Notes: generated from the sequence alone by a model not told the origin. DNA of 64,000 bases from Chryseobacterium sp. FH2 (GCF_001045455.1 NZ_LFNE01000009.1:1-64000), one strand, 5' to 3'; counted from the stretch's first letter, positions 25,302 to 34,908 are shown. Numbers and translations are program-made.

Positions 25302-26864
25302 CTACATAATATTTCTGATAACTATTTTTACAGGATGATATAATAATAAAAGCAGGGCTGTAATTAATGCCAACCAGAATAAGCCCGTAAAAATTTCCAT
25401 ATTGGAAAGCAGGATTGCCTGTGCGTTAATTTTTGCTTTAAAAGCCCCTGCGGTCATCGATAAAGACTCATTCGTGGGTAATTTTGAAATATTTGCTCCG
25501 AAAATCTGGTTCCATTGGGAATAAAAAACAGGGTTTGTATCAGTTAGATTATAACTTAAAGCATCTGAATGTTTTAAGGTTAAAAATAACATCAAATTCT
25601 GCATCAAAGCATATCCGATTGCGGTGGTCCAGAAACGGGTTGTCGTTCCTAAGGCTGTCGCATTGGAAACATATTCTTCCGGCATTCCTGAAATTAAAAA
25701 GAAAACCAGGGGCGTAAATAATAAACCTTGCGCGATTCCCTGTAAAAATAAAGGCGGACAAATCGTTGAAAGGGTAGTATCAGGATAAAAAGTATAGGTA
25801 AACCAGGCACAATCAACCGCTAATAGTAAAAATCCTGTGAAGAAAACGATTCTTGAGGAAATACCTTTGGTTAAACAAATTCCGGATATAAAAACACCTA
25901 AAAGTGTCCCGAAAACATTCCAGTATTGTATGTTGACAATATAATCCCATGGCCATTTCCAGACGGTTGCCATGATAATGTAAACATTATTTAAACCGGA
26001 ACGAATTAAATAAAATATAAAGAATAACAACATGCCGACAATCACATTTTTAGAACTGAAAACCTCAAAATGAAAAATCGGGCGTTTGGAATTCCTTTGT
26101 TTTAACATAAATAATCCTCCCGAAATCATAAAAACGAAAAGACAAATAATGATGATATCGGATTCAAACCACATCAGCCTTTTCCCATAAATAATGGCAT
26201 AACCTCCCGATTGCAGGCAAGCCCAAAGCAAAAACCAGCTTGTAATATCCAATTGATACAAGGGCTTTTTTGGGAAAAATCTGTTTCTGTTGAAAATGGC
26301 AATTCCGATAATTAAAATAAAAATATGAAAATATACCATCATTAAAATCATATGCTGGAAATCATAATCTTCAATACTGGATTTTAATAAAGATGTTGTG
26401 ATGGTTCCGCCTGTCAGCATTATTGTATACATAAAAAGATAGGCGATGATTTTAGCGTGTCTGGTTTTTAATTCGGCAATAATCAATGGTAAAAAAATAG
26501 CGCCTTCCAATACTCCGAAAATTCCTTCTAAAAACCGGATAACCAAAATGAGATGATAATCATTGGTGACCGATAAAAGATAGAGGATTATAACGGAAAT
26601 GGAAGACATCAGCAGAACATAATATTTCACACTGAAATAAGCCATAAACCTTTGTATCACTAAAAGGGTAACTACAAATGTCCCATACATCAAAATCATT
26701 AAGTATTGGATGTCGTCTGAATCTACATCCATAAAAGAAGATGTAAAAGCGCTATTAGAGTGTAATATCGACAACAACATCAGGTGGGGAAACAGTGCTA
26801 AAACCAAAAGTGGTAATTTTAGCCATTGTGGTACCCATTTATGATAGATTGTATTGTGCTGCAT
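25302..26864 (-). CDS. DHA2/EmrB-type MFS efflux transporter
   Basis: 520 aa with about 14 hydrophobic segments, the size of EmrB/QacA drug:H+ antiporters. Together with the HlyD-type adaptor (27030-28076) and the TolC-type channel (28081-29418) it forms a tripartite pump across both membranes. A 165-bp gap with an inverted repeat separates it from the adaptor gene. Substrates are unknown. Confidence 0.85.
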   Translation of the reverse strand: MQHNTIYHKWVPQWLKLPLLVLALFPHLMLLSILHSNSAFTSSFMDVDSDDIQYLMILMYGTFVVTLLVIQRFMAYFSVKYYVLLMSSISVIILYLLSVTNDYHLILVIRFLEGIFGVLEGAIFLPLIIAELKTRHAKIIAYLFMYTIMLTGGTITTSLLKSSIEDYDFQHMILMMVYFHIFILIIGIAIFNRNRFFPKKPLYQLDITSWFLLWACLQSGGYAIIYGKRLMWFESDIIIICLFVFMISGGLFMLKQRNSKRPIFHFEVFSSKNVIVGMLLFFIFYLIRSGLNNVYIIMATVWKWPWDYIVNIQYWNVFGTLLGVFISGICLTKGISSRIVFFTGFLLLAVDCAWFTYTFYPDTTLSTICPPLFLQGIAQGLLFTPLVFFLISGMPEEYVSNATALGTTTRFWTTAIGYALMQNLMLFLTLKHSDALSYNLTDTNPVFYSQWNQIFGANISKLPTNESLSMTAGAFKAKINAQAILLSNMEIFTGLFWLALITALLLLLYHPVKIVIRNIM

Positions 26865-26881
26865 GATTTTTTGAAAGAAAT

Positions 26882-26950
26882 GCGAAAAGACAAAGAGGCA
26901 AGGTATAAAAGTAAAGGTAAGATGACAAACTTGCGATTCTGCCTTTTCGC
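26882..26950. repeat. inverted repeat between the adaptor and MFS genes
   Basis: GCGAAAAGACA (26882-26892) pairs with TGCCTTTTCGC (26940-26950) with one mismatch, and GCAAG (26898-26902) pairs with CTTGC (26930-26934) inside. It is not followed by a T-run on the transcribed strand, so it is probably an RNA-processing or stability element, or a genomic repeat, rather than a terminator. Confidence 0.55.
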
Positions 26951-27029
26951 TAAAAAATAATTTAATTTGAAAAATGAGATAATTTGAAAATTAAGGGAGT
27001 TACATATTTTATACCCACACACTCAAGCT

Positions 27030-28076
27030 CTATATCTTTTTTGCACTCACCAGAACATTCATTCCGGAAAGTAGTTTTTCGTTGTTTTGATTATTATTGA
27101 GAATAATTTTTACCGGAAACCTCTGCTCGATTTTTACAAAATTTCCGGTTGCATTATCCGGTTTTACTAAAGAAAATTGTGAACCGGAAGCAGGAGAAAC
27201 AGAAACTATTTTTCCTTTAAATTCTACGTCAGGATAAGCATCCGCTGTGATGATAACTTCTTTATTTTGGTCGATTTGCCCCAACTGGGTTTCTTTATAG
27301 TTGGCAATAATCCATTTTTCTTTGCTTACGATTTGCACCAAAGCCTGACCTTCTTTAATCAGCTGACCTTCCTGAATGGTTTTCTTACCCACCCAACCGT
27401 CATAAGGGGCTGTAACAACTGTATAGGAAAGAAAAAGCTTAGCATTGTTCAGACTTGCGGAACTTTGCTGAATCTGGCTTTTTACCGGAGCAACTTTTGT
27501 TTCCTGCTCATTGACACTGGCTCTTACTGCATTTTTTTGTTGTTCTAAAGCCAAAAGGTTAGCTTTTGCCTGTTCGTAAGATGCTTTTACATTTTCAAAT
27601 TGCTGTTCGGTTGCAGCATCTTCTGAAACTAAGTTTTTATATCTTTTAAAATCCTGTTCGGTTCTCCAGATATCGATTTTTGCGGAAGCGATTTTGGCAT
27701 CGATAATTTTGGTGTCACTTTCTTTTGTGTTGACACCGCTTTCAATCGTATTAATATTCTCAGAATTTGCATGGAGATTGGCTTCAGCCATTTTCACCTG
27801 ATTGACGAATTCACGATTGTCAATAATAATTAAGGTGTCTCCTTTATGAACGAATTGATTTTCGTTAAACTTAATAGTTGTAATGAAACCTGATACTTTA
27901 CTTGAAACAGGAGTAATATATTGCTCGATTTGTGCATCGTTTGTCGTAACATTTTTTCTGGAAAAAAGATAGAAACTTATCATCCCCGCTATTCCGCTGA
28001 TAATTAAAATCCATGCCAATAAGGTAATCGTTTTGTTGATTCTTTTCTCCTTTCGGGTCAATTGCTTTTGTGCCAT
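27030..28076 (-). CDS. HlyD/EmrA-type periplasmic adaptor
   Basis: 348 aa from the ATG at 28076 (MAQKQLTRKEKR). A single transmembrane helix (about 18-40) is followed by a biotinyl-lipoyl-like half (VSGFITTIKFNENQFVHKGDTL), a Gln/Glu/Lys-rich coiled-coil hairpin (75-205), the second lipoyl half (VTAPYDGWVG) and a beta-barrel. It bridges the MFS pump and the outer-membrane channel. An in-frame ATG at 28094 would overlap the upstream gene by 14 bp; the chosen start leaves 4 bp. Confidence 0.9.
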   Translation of the reverse strand: MAQKQLTRKEKRINKTITLLAWILIISGIAGMISFYLFSRKNVTTNDAQIEQYITPVSSKVSGFITTIKFNENQFVHKGDTLIIIDNREFVNQVKMAEANLHANSENINTIESGVNTKESDTKIIDAKIASAKIDIWRTEQDFKRYKNLVSEDAATEQQFENVKASYEQAKANLLALEQQKNAVRASVNEQETKVAPVKSQIQQSSASLNNAKLFLSYTVVTAPYDGWVGKKTIQEGQLIKEGQALVQIVSKEKWIIANYKETQLGQIDQNKEVIITADAYPDVEFKGKIVSVSPASGSQFSLVKPDNATGNFVKIEQRFPVKIILNNNQNNEKLLSGMNVLVSAKKI

Positions 28077-28080
28077 AGTT

Positions 28081-29418
28081 TTACAAGTTTCCAATCGTAT
28101 ATTGGAGTTGATAATATTTAAGTTGTCTGTTGATTCTTACGGAAATAAGGTTAGATTGAGCTTCCAAATAAGCGTTGTCGGCATCGATTAATTCGGTTAT
28201 TAGGCTTAATTTATTTGCATATTTTGTTCTTACAATGCGATAGTTTTCCTTTGCCTGATTGATTGCCTCTTCAGCGATTTTTACCTTTTGGCCGGTTTCT
28301 TCAAACTTTTTGTAAGCTTCGTAAACACTATGTCTGATATTTTCTTCATTTTCCTCAATCTGAAGCTTTGCCAAGTTGATATTTTCTTTTGCCTCCTGCA
28401 TTTTGTACTTATTTTTATATAAACTTTCGATAGGATAGGTAAGGCTGGCTCCAATCATTCCTAGACGGTAAGCGTAGGGTTCGGGAGGAAAAAACATCAT
28501 ATTTGGATACTTCAAAAAATACTCACCGCCTGCTGTAATTTTCGGTAAATAATCAGCTTTTGTAATTTTTTGGTCTAATTCTTTAAGCGAAAGATTTTTA
28601 TGTGTTATTTTATTGGATTCATTTTTATATAAAGCGGTTTCTGTCAATTCATCTATATAAGGGACTTCTGCTTTTTCTGAAATTAAATCTACTGTATCAA
28701 CGTGCATTTCCTGATTTTCGGGAAGTGAAAGAATTGTTTTTAATTGGTGTTCTGCAATCTGAATATCGTTATCCAGTTCTGTCCAGCTCATTTTGTGATT
28801 AGACAGTTGTAAAGATGTTCTCAACACTTCATTCACCGTTACAACTCCATTTGCTTTTAAGGCTTTTACTTGCTTGATATTCACAGAATCTTCTTTCATT
28901 TTATCATTAATTAAACCCTGCTGTTCTTTTAAATGATGAATTTGAAGAAAGGCAGTAATAATTTGCATTGTCAGTTGTCTTTCATCCAGCTGAGTTTTTA
29001 ATGAGGAGATTTCGGTATCAATCGCTGCTTTTTTCTCTGTATTTTTAATTTTTCCTCCCATATAAACCGGAATTGATGCGGAAAGAGTAAAGTCATACAT
29101 TCCGTTGATAATATCATATTTTGTTGCTTTTCCAAATACGCCATTTTCGTGCTGAAAAAGATTGGTAACCTGATTGTAACTTGTATGAAATTCAATATCC
29201 GGAAGTTTTTCCATTTTGAGGTCTTTTTCTTTGGTTTCGGACATTTCGTTTTTTAAATGACTTATCTGAATGTTTTTGTTATTCTTTAGTCCAATCTCAA
29301 CTGCCTGTTGTAAGCTGAGATGCTGATAATCTATCATTTGTGAATGTAAAAGACTGCTTATCAGTAATAAGCACAACGCAATACAGTGATATCTGTGTGC
29401 GTCAAATATCATTTTCAT
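28081..29418 (-). CDS. TolC-family outer membrane efflux protein
   Basis: 445 aa. A signal peptide (about 1-26, ending LLHSQ) precedes two repeats of coiled-coil outer-membrane-efflux (OEP) domains, for example LSLQQAVEIGLKNNKNIQ at the start and the C-terminal VRTKYANKLSLITELIDAD. It forms the outer-membrane channel of the tripartite pump. First gene of the operon, divergent from the AraC regulator, with a -7 box at 29460-29467. Confidence 0.9.
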   Translation of the reverse strand: MKMIFDAHRYHCIALCLLLISSLLHSQMIDYQHLSLQQAVEIGLKNNKNIQISHLKNEMSETKEKDLKMEKLPDIEFHTSYNQVTNLFQHENGVFGKATKYDIINGMYDFTLSASIPVYMGGKIKNTEKKAAIDTEISSLKTQLDERQLTMQIITAFLQIHHLKEQQGLINDKMKEDSVNIKQVKALKANGVVTVNEVLRTSLQLSNHKMSWTELDNDIQIAEHQLKTILSLPENQEMHVDTVDLISEKAEVPYIDELTETALYKNESNKITHKNLSLKELDQKITKADYLPKITAGGEYFLKYPNMMFFPPEPYAYRLGMIGASLTYPIESLYKNKYKMQEAKENINLAKLQIEENEENIRHSVYEAYKKFEETGQKVKIAEEAINQAKENYRIVRTKYANKLSLITELIDADNAYLEAQSNLISVRINRQLKYYQLQYTIGNL

Positions 29419-29459
29419 AAATTTATTAAAGTTTTTTTGCTAAATTGATTTTGATACTG

Positions 29460-29467
29460 CAAATTTA
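29460..29467 (-). promoter_or_regulatory. -7 promoter element for the efflux operon
   Basis: On the minus strand TAAATTTG, a perfect -7 match, 42 bp before the ATG of the TolC-type gene. It lies in the divergent gap shared with the AraC regulator, which probably binds here. Confidence 0.45.
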
Positions 29468-29555
29468 CGTTGTGAAGTATCGGACACTATTTGTGAAAAC
29501 AGAAAAAGATTTTCTCATTTACGCCAAATTAAAATTTTATTGTTACCTTTATTTT

Positions 29556-30359
29556 ATGAATGACAGTCATTTCGGAGCCGTTGAAGAAGTTGATGCAGAA
29601 TTTTATGTTTATCATGTTCTCACAGGAAATGTGAAAACAGAAATACATCATCACAGTTCTGCACAATTAGTATATGCGGAAGGCGGTATAGTGCATATTT
29701 TTACAGATTTGAAACACTGGTATCTACCGGCCAGGTGCTTTATGTGGATTCCTGCAGGAACGCCCCATTATATTTTTTCCACCAGTCCGAAAGTAGATTT
29801 ATATAATTTTTATTTTAAAAAAGAAGAAAATGAGAGTGGCTTTTTTGATGAAATTAATATTTATTCAGTCAGTCATTTGCTGCGAGAGATGATTCTGTAT
29901 ACAAAAGATTGGGATGGGAAAATCACAAAAAATGATAATGATAAATATTTTTTTCTCAAAGCATTAAAAGCAATTTTACCTGAAAAAAGAGATAAAAAAC
30001 TGGCATTCCCCGTTCAGCATCCTTTTCCCAATGATGAAACTTTATTAAAGATCGCCCAATACATCCATGCAAATCTTGAAAAGCCTTTAACGATTGAATC
30101 TACTGCAAAAGAATTCGGGATGAGCACAAGAACCTTATCAAGGAAATTTAAAGAGATTTTAGGGATGAATTATGTTCGCTTTCTTCGTGCTTTAAGAATT
30201 ACCCGTTCTTTGGAATTAATGATTGAAGAAAAATATAATATGTATGAGATTGCAATGATGGTAGGGTACAACAGCTTGTCCTCTTTCAGTAATATTTTCA
30301 AAAAAGTTATTGGTATACCCCCGACGGAATATCAACAACGTCTAAAAGGTAACAGATAA
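29556..30359 (+). CDS. AraC-family regulator of the efflux operon
   Basis: 267 aa from the ATG at 29556 (MNDSHF). An N-terminal cupin sensor domain (HHHSSAQLVYAEGG) is joined to a C-terminal double helix-turn-helix (about 165-265), with ARxLRxxxG-like TLSRKFKEILG and IAMMVGYNSLSSFS. It is divergent from the TolC/HlyD/MFS operon and is its likely regulator. The longer frame from 29445 would start inside the operator region and is rejected. A near-consensus -7 box, TACCTTTA (29544-29551), ends 4 bp before the ATG. Confidence 0.88.
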   Translation: MNDSHFGAVEEVDAEFYVYHVLTGNVKTEIHHHSSAQLVYAEGGIVHIFTDLKHWYLPARCFMWIPAGTPHYIFSTSPKVDLYNFYFKKEENESGFFDEINIYSVSHLLREMILYTKDWDGKITKNDNDKYFFLKALKAILPEKRDKKLAFPVQHPFPNDETLLKIAQYIHANLEKPLTIESTAKEFGMSTRTLSRKFKEILGMNYVRFLRALRITRSLELMIEEKYNMYEIAMMVGYNSLSSFSNIFKKVIGIPPTEYQQRLKGNR

Positions 30360-30362
30360 AAG

Positions 30363-30390
30363 AAAAACCACTTCAAACGAAGTGGTTTTT
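30363..30390. terminator. bidirectional terminator between araC-type gene and rplI
   Basis: AAAAACCACTTC (30363-30374) pairs perfectly with GAAGTGGTTTTT (30379-30390) around AAAC, with A/T tails on both sides. It ends the two converging transcripts. Confidence 0.9.
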
Positions 30391-30417
30391 ATATATTTTG
30401 AGAAAATCTCTTAAATT

Positions 30418-30936
30418 TTAAGCTTCTTCAGAAGGAGTTTCTTCTACTTTAGCTTTAGGAGCAGCAGCCGGTTTAGGAGCTTCTACCGGAGCATCAGATA
30501 CGATATCGAATTCAAAATTGTACTCAACGTTTCTGTGTAATCTGATGTTGGCAATTACTTTACCAGTTCTCTTAATAGTATTCCCTGGAATTTTGATATA
30601 TTTCTTCTCTACAGAAACTCCAGCTTTTTCTAGAGCAGCAGAAAGATCTGCATTGTTGATAGATCCGAATAATTTATCTCCTGAACCTACTTTCGCAGGG
30701 ATAGTGATAGAAGTTTTCTTCAATTGCTCAACTACAGCGTTAGCAGCAGCGATTAATTTAGCTTCTTCTTCTTTTCTAGCTTCTAAAGTAGCTTCCAGAG
30801 CTGCTTTATTTTTAGGCGTAGCTAAAAGAGCAATTCCTTGAGGAATTAAAAAGTTTCTAGCATACCCTGGCTTTACGCTTACTGTATCGAATTCAAGACC
30901 TAAGTTTTCTACGTCTTTTTTTAGGATAATGTCCAT
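30418..30936 (-). CDS. rplI: 50S ribosomal protein L9
   Basis: 172 aa. The N-terminal rRNA-binding lobe MDIILKKDVENLG...VKPGYARNFLIPQG is diagnostic, followed by the long helix and C-terminal lobe. It exceeds the usual 148-150 residues by an Ala/Pro/Lys/Glu-rich tail (from about 150), common in Bacteroidetes. Last gene of the rpsF-rpsR-rplI operon. Confidence 0.97.
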   Translation of the reverse strand: MDIILKKDVENLGLEFDTVSVKPGYARNFLIPQGIALLATPKNKAALEATLEARKEEEAKLIAAANAVVEQLKKTSITIPAKVGSGDKLFGSINNADLSAALEKAGVSVEKKYIKIPGNTIKRTGKVIANIRLHRNVEYNFEFDIVSDAPVEAPKPAAAPKAKVEETPSEEA

Positions 30937-31005
30937 TGTTGTTGTCCTTTTTTAGATTTTAGATGTCTAAAATCAAGTTAGAATTAAAATTATTTATTCA
31001 GCAAC

Positions 31006-31033
31006 AAAAGAAGAAAGCGAACCTTCTTCTTTT
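31006..31033. repeat. stem-loop between rpsR and rplI
   Basis: AAAAGAAGAA (31006-31015) pairs perfectly with TTCTTCTTTT (31024-31033) around 8 nt. It lies inside the ribosomal operon and lacks a T-run on the transcribed strand, so it may be a processing or pausing site. Confidence 0.5.
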
Positions 31034-31052
31034 ATTTATTTTTTTACTTGGC

Positions 31053-31355
31053 CTATTTTAATAAGTCAGCTACGTAAGGCATCAAAGATAAATGTCTTGC
31101 TCTTTTGATAGCAGCAGAAACTTTTCTTTGGTATTTCAAAGATGTTCCAGTGTATCTTCTTGGTAAGATTTTACCTTGCTCATTTACGAATTGTAATAAG
31201 AAATCAGCATCTTTGTAATCAACGTGCTTAATTCCGAATTTTTTGAATCTACAATATTTCTTTTCAGATTTTGTATTGATATCAAGCGGAGTAAGGAATT
31301 TTACTTCTGATTCTCCTCCAGCTGAGGCTTGTTTAGCCATATCATCTATTGCCAT
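31053..31355 (-). CDS. rpsR: 30S ribosomal protein S18
   Basis: 100 aa. The S18 core ([10 protein letters not shown]...[27 protein letters not shown]) is clear; the first 25 residues are an acidic/Ser-rich extension over the usual 75-80 aa, common in this phylum. It binds S6 in the 30S platform. Lies between rpsF (29 bp) and rplI (116 bp). Confidence 0.97.
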   Translation of the reverse strand: MAIDDMAKQASAGGESEVKFLTPLDINTKSEKKYCRFKKFGIKHVDYKDADFLLQFVNEQGKILPRRYTGTSLKYQRKVSAAIKRARHLSLMPYVADLLK

Positions 31356-31384
31356 GTCTTGTCTTTTTTAAATTGGGTTAATAA

Positions 31385-31726
31385 TTAAGCCTTAGCTGTT
31401 TTTACTTTAGTTCTTCTAGTGATAGCGTACTCGATAGCATGCTTGTCTAGTTTTGTAGTAAGGTAACGAATTACTCTTTCGTCACGTTTGAATGCCAATT
31501 CTAGATCAGCAACTACAGTACCTTCACCTTTAAATTCGATTAAAGTGTAAAATCCGTTCTTTTTTAATTGAATCGGATATGCTAATTTTTTTAGTCCCCA
31601 ATTTTCTTTGGCAACGATTTCGCAGTTCTTCTCTTTGATAAGATCTTCGAATTTTTTCACTGCTTCCTCCACCTGAGCGTCAGATAGAACGGGAGTTAAA
31701 ATGAAAACAGTTTCGTAATTGTTCAT
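31385..31726 (-). CDS. rpsF: 30S ribosomal protein S6
   Basis: 113 aa. [15 protein letters not shown] at the start and the [12 protein letters not shown] and [16 protein letters not shown] segments are typical of S6, which binds S18 and 16S rRNA. First gene of the operon, with a full consensus promoter upstream (31791-31761). No ssb or priB between rpsF and rpsR, as is normal for Bacteroidetes. Confidence 0.97.
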   Translation of the reverse strand: MNNYETVFILTPVLSDAQVEEAVKKFEDLIKEKNCEIVAKENWGLKKLAYPIQLKKNGFYTLIEFKGEGTVVADLELAFKRDERVIRYLTTKLDKHAIEYAITRRTKVKTAKA

Positions 31727-31760
31727 AATGTTAAATGAATTTGTTAATTATTTCGAGGTG

Positions 31761-31791
31761 CAAAATTATGCATTTTATTTGTAATATGCAA
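31761..31791 (-). promoter_or_regulatory. promoter of the rpsF-rpsR-rplI operon
   Basis: On the minus strand TTG (31791-31789), 20 bp, TAATTTTG (31768-31761): both elements and spacing fit the Bacteroidetes consensus. The leader would be about 28 nt. Confidence 0.75.
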
Positions 31792-31817
31792 TATCTTAAA
31801 AAACTTTATTCAATAAA

Positions 31818-31840
31818 AAAGACCCGCAATGCAGGTCTTT
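31818..31840 (-). terminator. terminator of the T9SS-protein gene
   Basis: AAAGACC (31818-31824) pairs with GGTCTTT (31834-31840), with two further GC pairs inside and a 3-nt loop; the minus strand continues into a T-run. It lies 24 bp after the stop of the gene at 31864-33210. Confidence 0.8.
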
Positions 31841-31863
31841 AAGAATTATTTTTATTTTAAAAA

Positions 31864-33210
31864 TTACTTTTTAATTACTTTTGCAGACTGTAAACCGTTT
31901 TCCGTTTCAGCAGTTAAAATGTAAGTTCCGGAAGTCAATCGGGATAAATTAACATCGAATTTAGTTTGATTAATTTCTGAACTAAGAACATTTTTGCCAC
32001 TTAAATCATATACTTTAATAGATTTCACTTTTGCCTGAGAATCAATATTTAAAATATCAGTTACAGGGTTTGGATATACTTTCAACGATGAATTTTTCTT
32101 ATTTATTTCGTTTACGGCTAGTGATGAAGCAAGTACATTTACAGTATAATCTTCTGCCTGGCCGTAGTCTGAGCCTAGACAAGGATTAATCAAATTCGGG
32201 TCATCGTCAATGGTTCCGTAGATTTTTTTAACACGCATTCTGGTGTTTCCTGTAAGAGCAGTTGACGGAACAGCGATTGAATGAACAGCCTGAATAGCAT
32301 CTGTACCTGTGGAGTTTTCAATTGTTTGAGTTACCTGATATACTTCTCCTGCATCATCTAAAATACCATTTTGATTCCAGTCAATAAATACAGCGAAACT
32401 GTTTTCGTAATCTCCTCCTGTATTTCCTTTAAGTGTAATATCGTAAGATTGTCCTTGAGTAACAGTAGCTATCTGGTCTAAGAAAAATTCATGAGAATTT
32501 CCCACATAAAGTTCGTCGTCTGTTACATTATTGATTCCTGCAAAATTCACTAAAGTGATAGGCTCGTCACCATCTTCTCCAAAAAAGCTGTCTGCAAAGA
32601 CTAAAGGTCCGCAATAGGTTAGAGGTGGTTGTACATAAGTGTAATCAACTTTTATGTTGTCTACTAGCAACATAAATTTGTCATTGCTATTATTTACGAA
32701 AGCAAATCTTACATTTTGCCCGATATAAGGTGTCAAATCTGCAGCTCTGCTTGTCCACGAAGGGTTTTCACCTGCTGTGCTGTAAAGTTGTACCGTAAAA
32801 TCTGCAATGGTATTTCCTCCATTCGGCGCGAGCATTACTTTGTAGCCGTCAGGGTATTCTGCATCCTGAGCTTTAGCATCCCAATATAAAGTGGGAGAAG
32901 CTCCTGATACAGCTACTTGTGGTGATATTAACCAATCATTTGAGGTTCCGGCAGGAGTATACCAAGAGGTACTCATTGCAGCGTAGTTTCCCGCAGGCCC
33001 TCCAAAACTGCCATTAGCGCCTTGTCTGTCAATCCTATTCCATCCATTTGTAATAAAATTTACAGCTGTAGCTGGGGTCAATCCATCAGCGTCAATTACT
33101 GTCCAGGCGGCGATACCCGGTCCATTTCCATCAAAATTCTCTTGAAATATTTGCCCGAAGCCAAATACAGGAAGAGATACTAACATTGCATTCAGTAAAA
33201 CTTTTCTCAT
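31864..33210 (-). CDS. T9SS-exported protein with choice-of-anchor J and GEVED domains
   Basis: 448 aa. Signal peptide 1-20 (ending GFGQ), a choice-of-anchor-J / cleaved-adhesin-like domain (about 21-190: NFDG..., TSNDWLISPQV), a GEVED-type beta domain (about 200-355, with DWNQNGILDDAGEVY), and a C-terminal type A sorting domain (from about 375: VYPNPVTDILNI ... GTYILTAETENG.. KVIKK). It is secreted or surface-attached through the type IX system. No peptidase motif is seen; a binding or adhesion role is likely. Monocistronic with its own promoter and terminator. Confidence 0.88.
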   Translation of the reverse strand: MRKVLLNAMLVSLPVFGFGQIFQENFDGNGPGIAAWTVIDADGLTPATAVNFITNGWNRIDRQGANGSFGGPAGNYAAMSTSWYTPAGTSNDWLISPQVAVSGASPTLYWDAKAQDAEYPDGYKVMLAPNGGNTIADFTVQLYSTAGENPSWTSRAADLTPYIGQNVRFAFVNNSNDKFMLLVDNIKVDYTYVQPPLTYCGPLVFADSFFGEDGDEPITLVNFAGINNVTDDELYVGNSHEFFLDQIATVTQGQSYDITLKGNTGGDYENSFAVFIDWNQNGILDDAGEVYQVTQTIENSTGTDAIQAVHSIAVPSTALTGNTRMRVKKIYGTIDDDPNLINPCLGSDYGQAEDYTVNVLASSLAVNEINKKNSSLKVYPNPVTDILNIDSQAKVKSIKVYDLSGKNVLSSEINQTKFDVNLSRLTSGTYILTAETENGLQSAKVIKK

Positions 33211-33233
33211 AATTATTATTTTTTTATTAATCT

Positions 33234-33265
33234 CAAATATAATAAAAAATTATACAAAAATTCAA
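33234..33265 (-). promoter_or_regulatory. promoter of the T9SS-protein gene
   Basis: On the minus strand TTG (33265-33263), 21 bp, TATATTTG (33241-33234). The leader would be about 17 nt. Confidence 0.65.
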
Positions 33266-33312
33266 TTTGTCAGTTTTTTATATAAAATTTTTAATATTTC
33301 TCTGATGATGTT

Positions 33313-34662
33313 TTAATCTTTTCTTATTTCTGATAAGAAGTTGGTTTTAATGACATCATATAAGGAATGACGGCTTACTAAAATGGAAGCAATAGATGAA
33401 ACCATACCTGCTAGCATTAAGTGAAAAATTAATGAATGTCTGTCGGTCATTTCTAGAACAATAATTGCTGATGTGAATGGGGCTCTGGTTATTCCTGTAA
33501 GAAAAGCGACCATTCCTGCGAGAACGACAACATTTGTTTCATTTGGCGATAGATGGATAGCTCCTGAAATTACAGACCCGATACTTGCTCCGGCAGTTAA
33601 TGCAGGTGCGAAAATTCCACCTGCTCCTCCGGAAGTGAAAGATAAAGCAGGGCCAAACATTCTCAAAATGGGTACATACCAATCTTCATGTTTGTTTTTT
33701 GTAAAAAGAACACGCTCCATAATTTCTTTTCCCGAACCTAAGATTTCTTGGTTGATGAAATAGGCTATCGATGCAATAATTAAAGCACAGATTACTAAAA
33801 ATATTATGTTTGCTTTATCTGTTTTTAATTTTCTTTTCTTCCAGTCATTCATCTTCAGCATCGTTACGGAAAGCTGACTTGCCAAAATTCCCGCAACTCC
33901 TGCTACCAGAGTAATAGGAAACATTACCATCAAAGAAACATCATGTGTTTTTGGATACCCTAAATATAAATAGGAGCCGGCTAATGTCTGAGCCGTCAAA
34001 CCTGCAATAATAACGGCTGTGAATAATGCTGTTTTAAAATAATTAATATGAGTTTTTGAAAGCTCTTCCACTGCAAATACAATTCCTCCAAGGGGTGTAT
34101 TGAAAGCGGCAGCAAGACCGGCTGCTGCTCCCGTCATAATCATGTTTTTCTTTGAAATTTTTGGCCACCAATGGGGAAGGTATTCGTTTACCTTTCGGAA
34201 AACCGAACCTGCAATCTGAATTGTCGGACCTTCACGGCCGACAGCGCCACCTCCAATAACCAAGATTACGGATGAAAGTATTTTAAAGAAGATGATCTTT
34301 AAGCTCAATAGACTCCTGATTTTTGTATGCTCCTTGGGATTTGCTAGTTCAACGGCTGCCATTACCTGTGGAATCCCGCTTCCTTTGGCATTTGGTGCAA
34401 ATTCCTTTACCAGCCACCAGGAAAGTACAAAACCAATCGGAGCGATAATAAAAATCATCCAAGAATGCCAATTCATAATGAAATGTAAAAGATTCTCACC
34501 CCAAGCGAAGATTTTAGCGTACATTACAGCAAGAAAGCCTGTAATCACTGAGCCAATCCAAAAGGGAATTGCCTGAAGCAGATTGTACTTCAGTTGTTCG
34601 TTTCGGATATTATCGAAGGATTTTTTAAGACTTCTTCGAATGAAGGTTAAAATTTTCAACAT
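33313..34662 (-). CDS. ClC-family chloride channel or H+/Cl- antiporter
   Basis: 449 aa, the size of bacterial ClC proteins without CBS domains, with about 10 to 12 membrane helices. Selectivity-filter motifs GSGIP (94-98), GREGP (142-146) and GGIFAPAL are present. Glu144 is the gating glutamate retained in proton-coupled antiporters, so exchange rather than passive conduction is likely. It lies 102 bp downstream of, and in the same direction as, no obvious partner gene; no consensus promoter was found in the 246-bp gap upstream. Confidence 0.93.
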   Translation of the reverse strand: MLKILTFIRRSLKKSFDNIRNEQLKYNLLQAIPFWIGSVITGFLAVMYAKIFAWGENLLHFIMNWHSWMIFIIAPIGFVLSWWLVKEFAPNAKGSGIPQVMAAVELANPKEHTKIRSLLSLKIIFFKILSSVILVIGGGAVGREGPTIQIAGSVFRKVNEYLPHWWPKISKKNMIMTGAAAGLAAAFNTPLGGIVFAVEELSKTHINYFKTALFTAVIIAGLTAQTLAGSYLYLGYPKTHDVSLMVMFPITLVAGVAGILASQLSVTMLKMNDWKKRKLKTDKANIIFLVICALIIASIAYFINQEILGSGKEIMERVLFTKNKHEDWYVPILRMFGPALSFTSGGAGGIFAPALTAGASIGSVISGAIHLSPNETNVVVLAGMVAFLTGITRAPFTSAIIVLEMTDRHSLIFHLMLAGMVSSIASILVSRHSLYDVIKTNFLSEIRKD

Positions 34663-34815
34663 TTGTTAATTTTGAGGTGTAAAAATATATAAATTTTGAG
34701 AATTTTATATTGTTTGATGTTGCATCAGGGATAGGTTTTTATTTTGTTTAAAAATAAACAATTTATTTAAAGTTTATTTTAAAATTAAAGTAAATTAGAC
34801 TAAAGTTCAAACAAA

Positions 34816-34842
34816 AAAACCTCCGAAAAAATCGAAGGTTTT
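34816..34842 (-). terminator. terminator of the E2 gene
   Basis: AAAACCT (34816-34822) pairs with AGGTTTT (34836-34842), with inner CGA/TCG pairs and a 5-nt loop, followed on the minus strand by a T-run. It is 67 bp after the stop at 34909. Confidence 0.75.
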
Positions 34843-34908
34843 ATATTATAGATGTTTGATAAATTTGAAAAAGTATTTCACCACTTGGTCATTCATTATC
34901 ATTTATGA

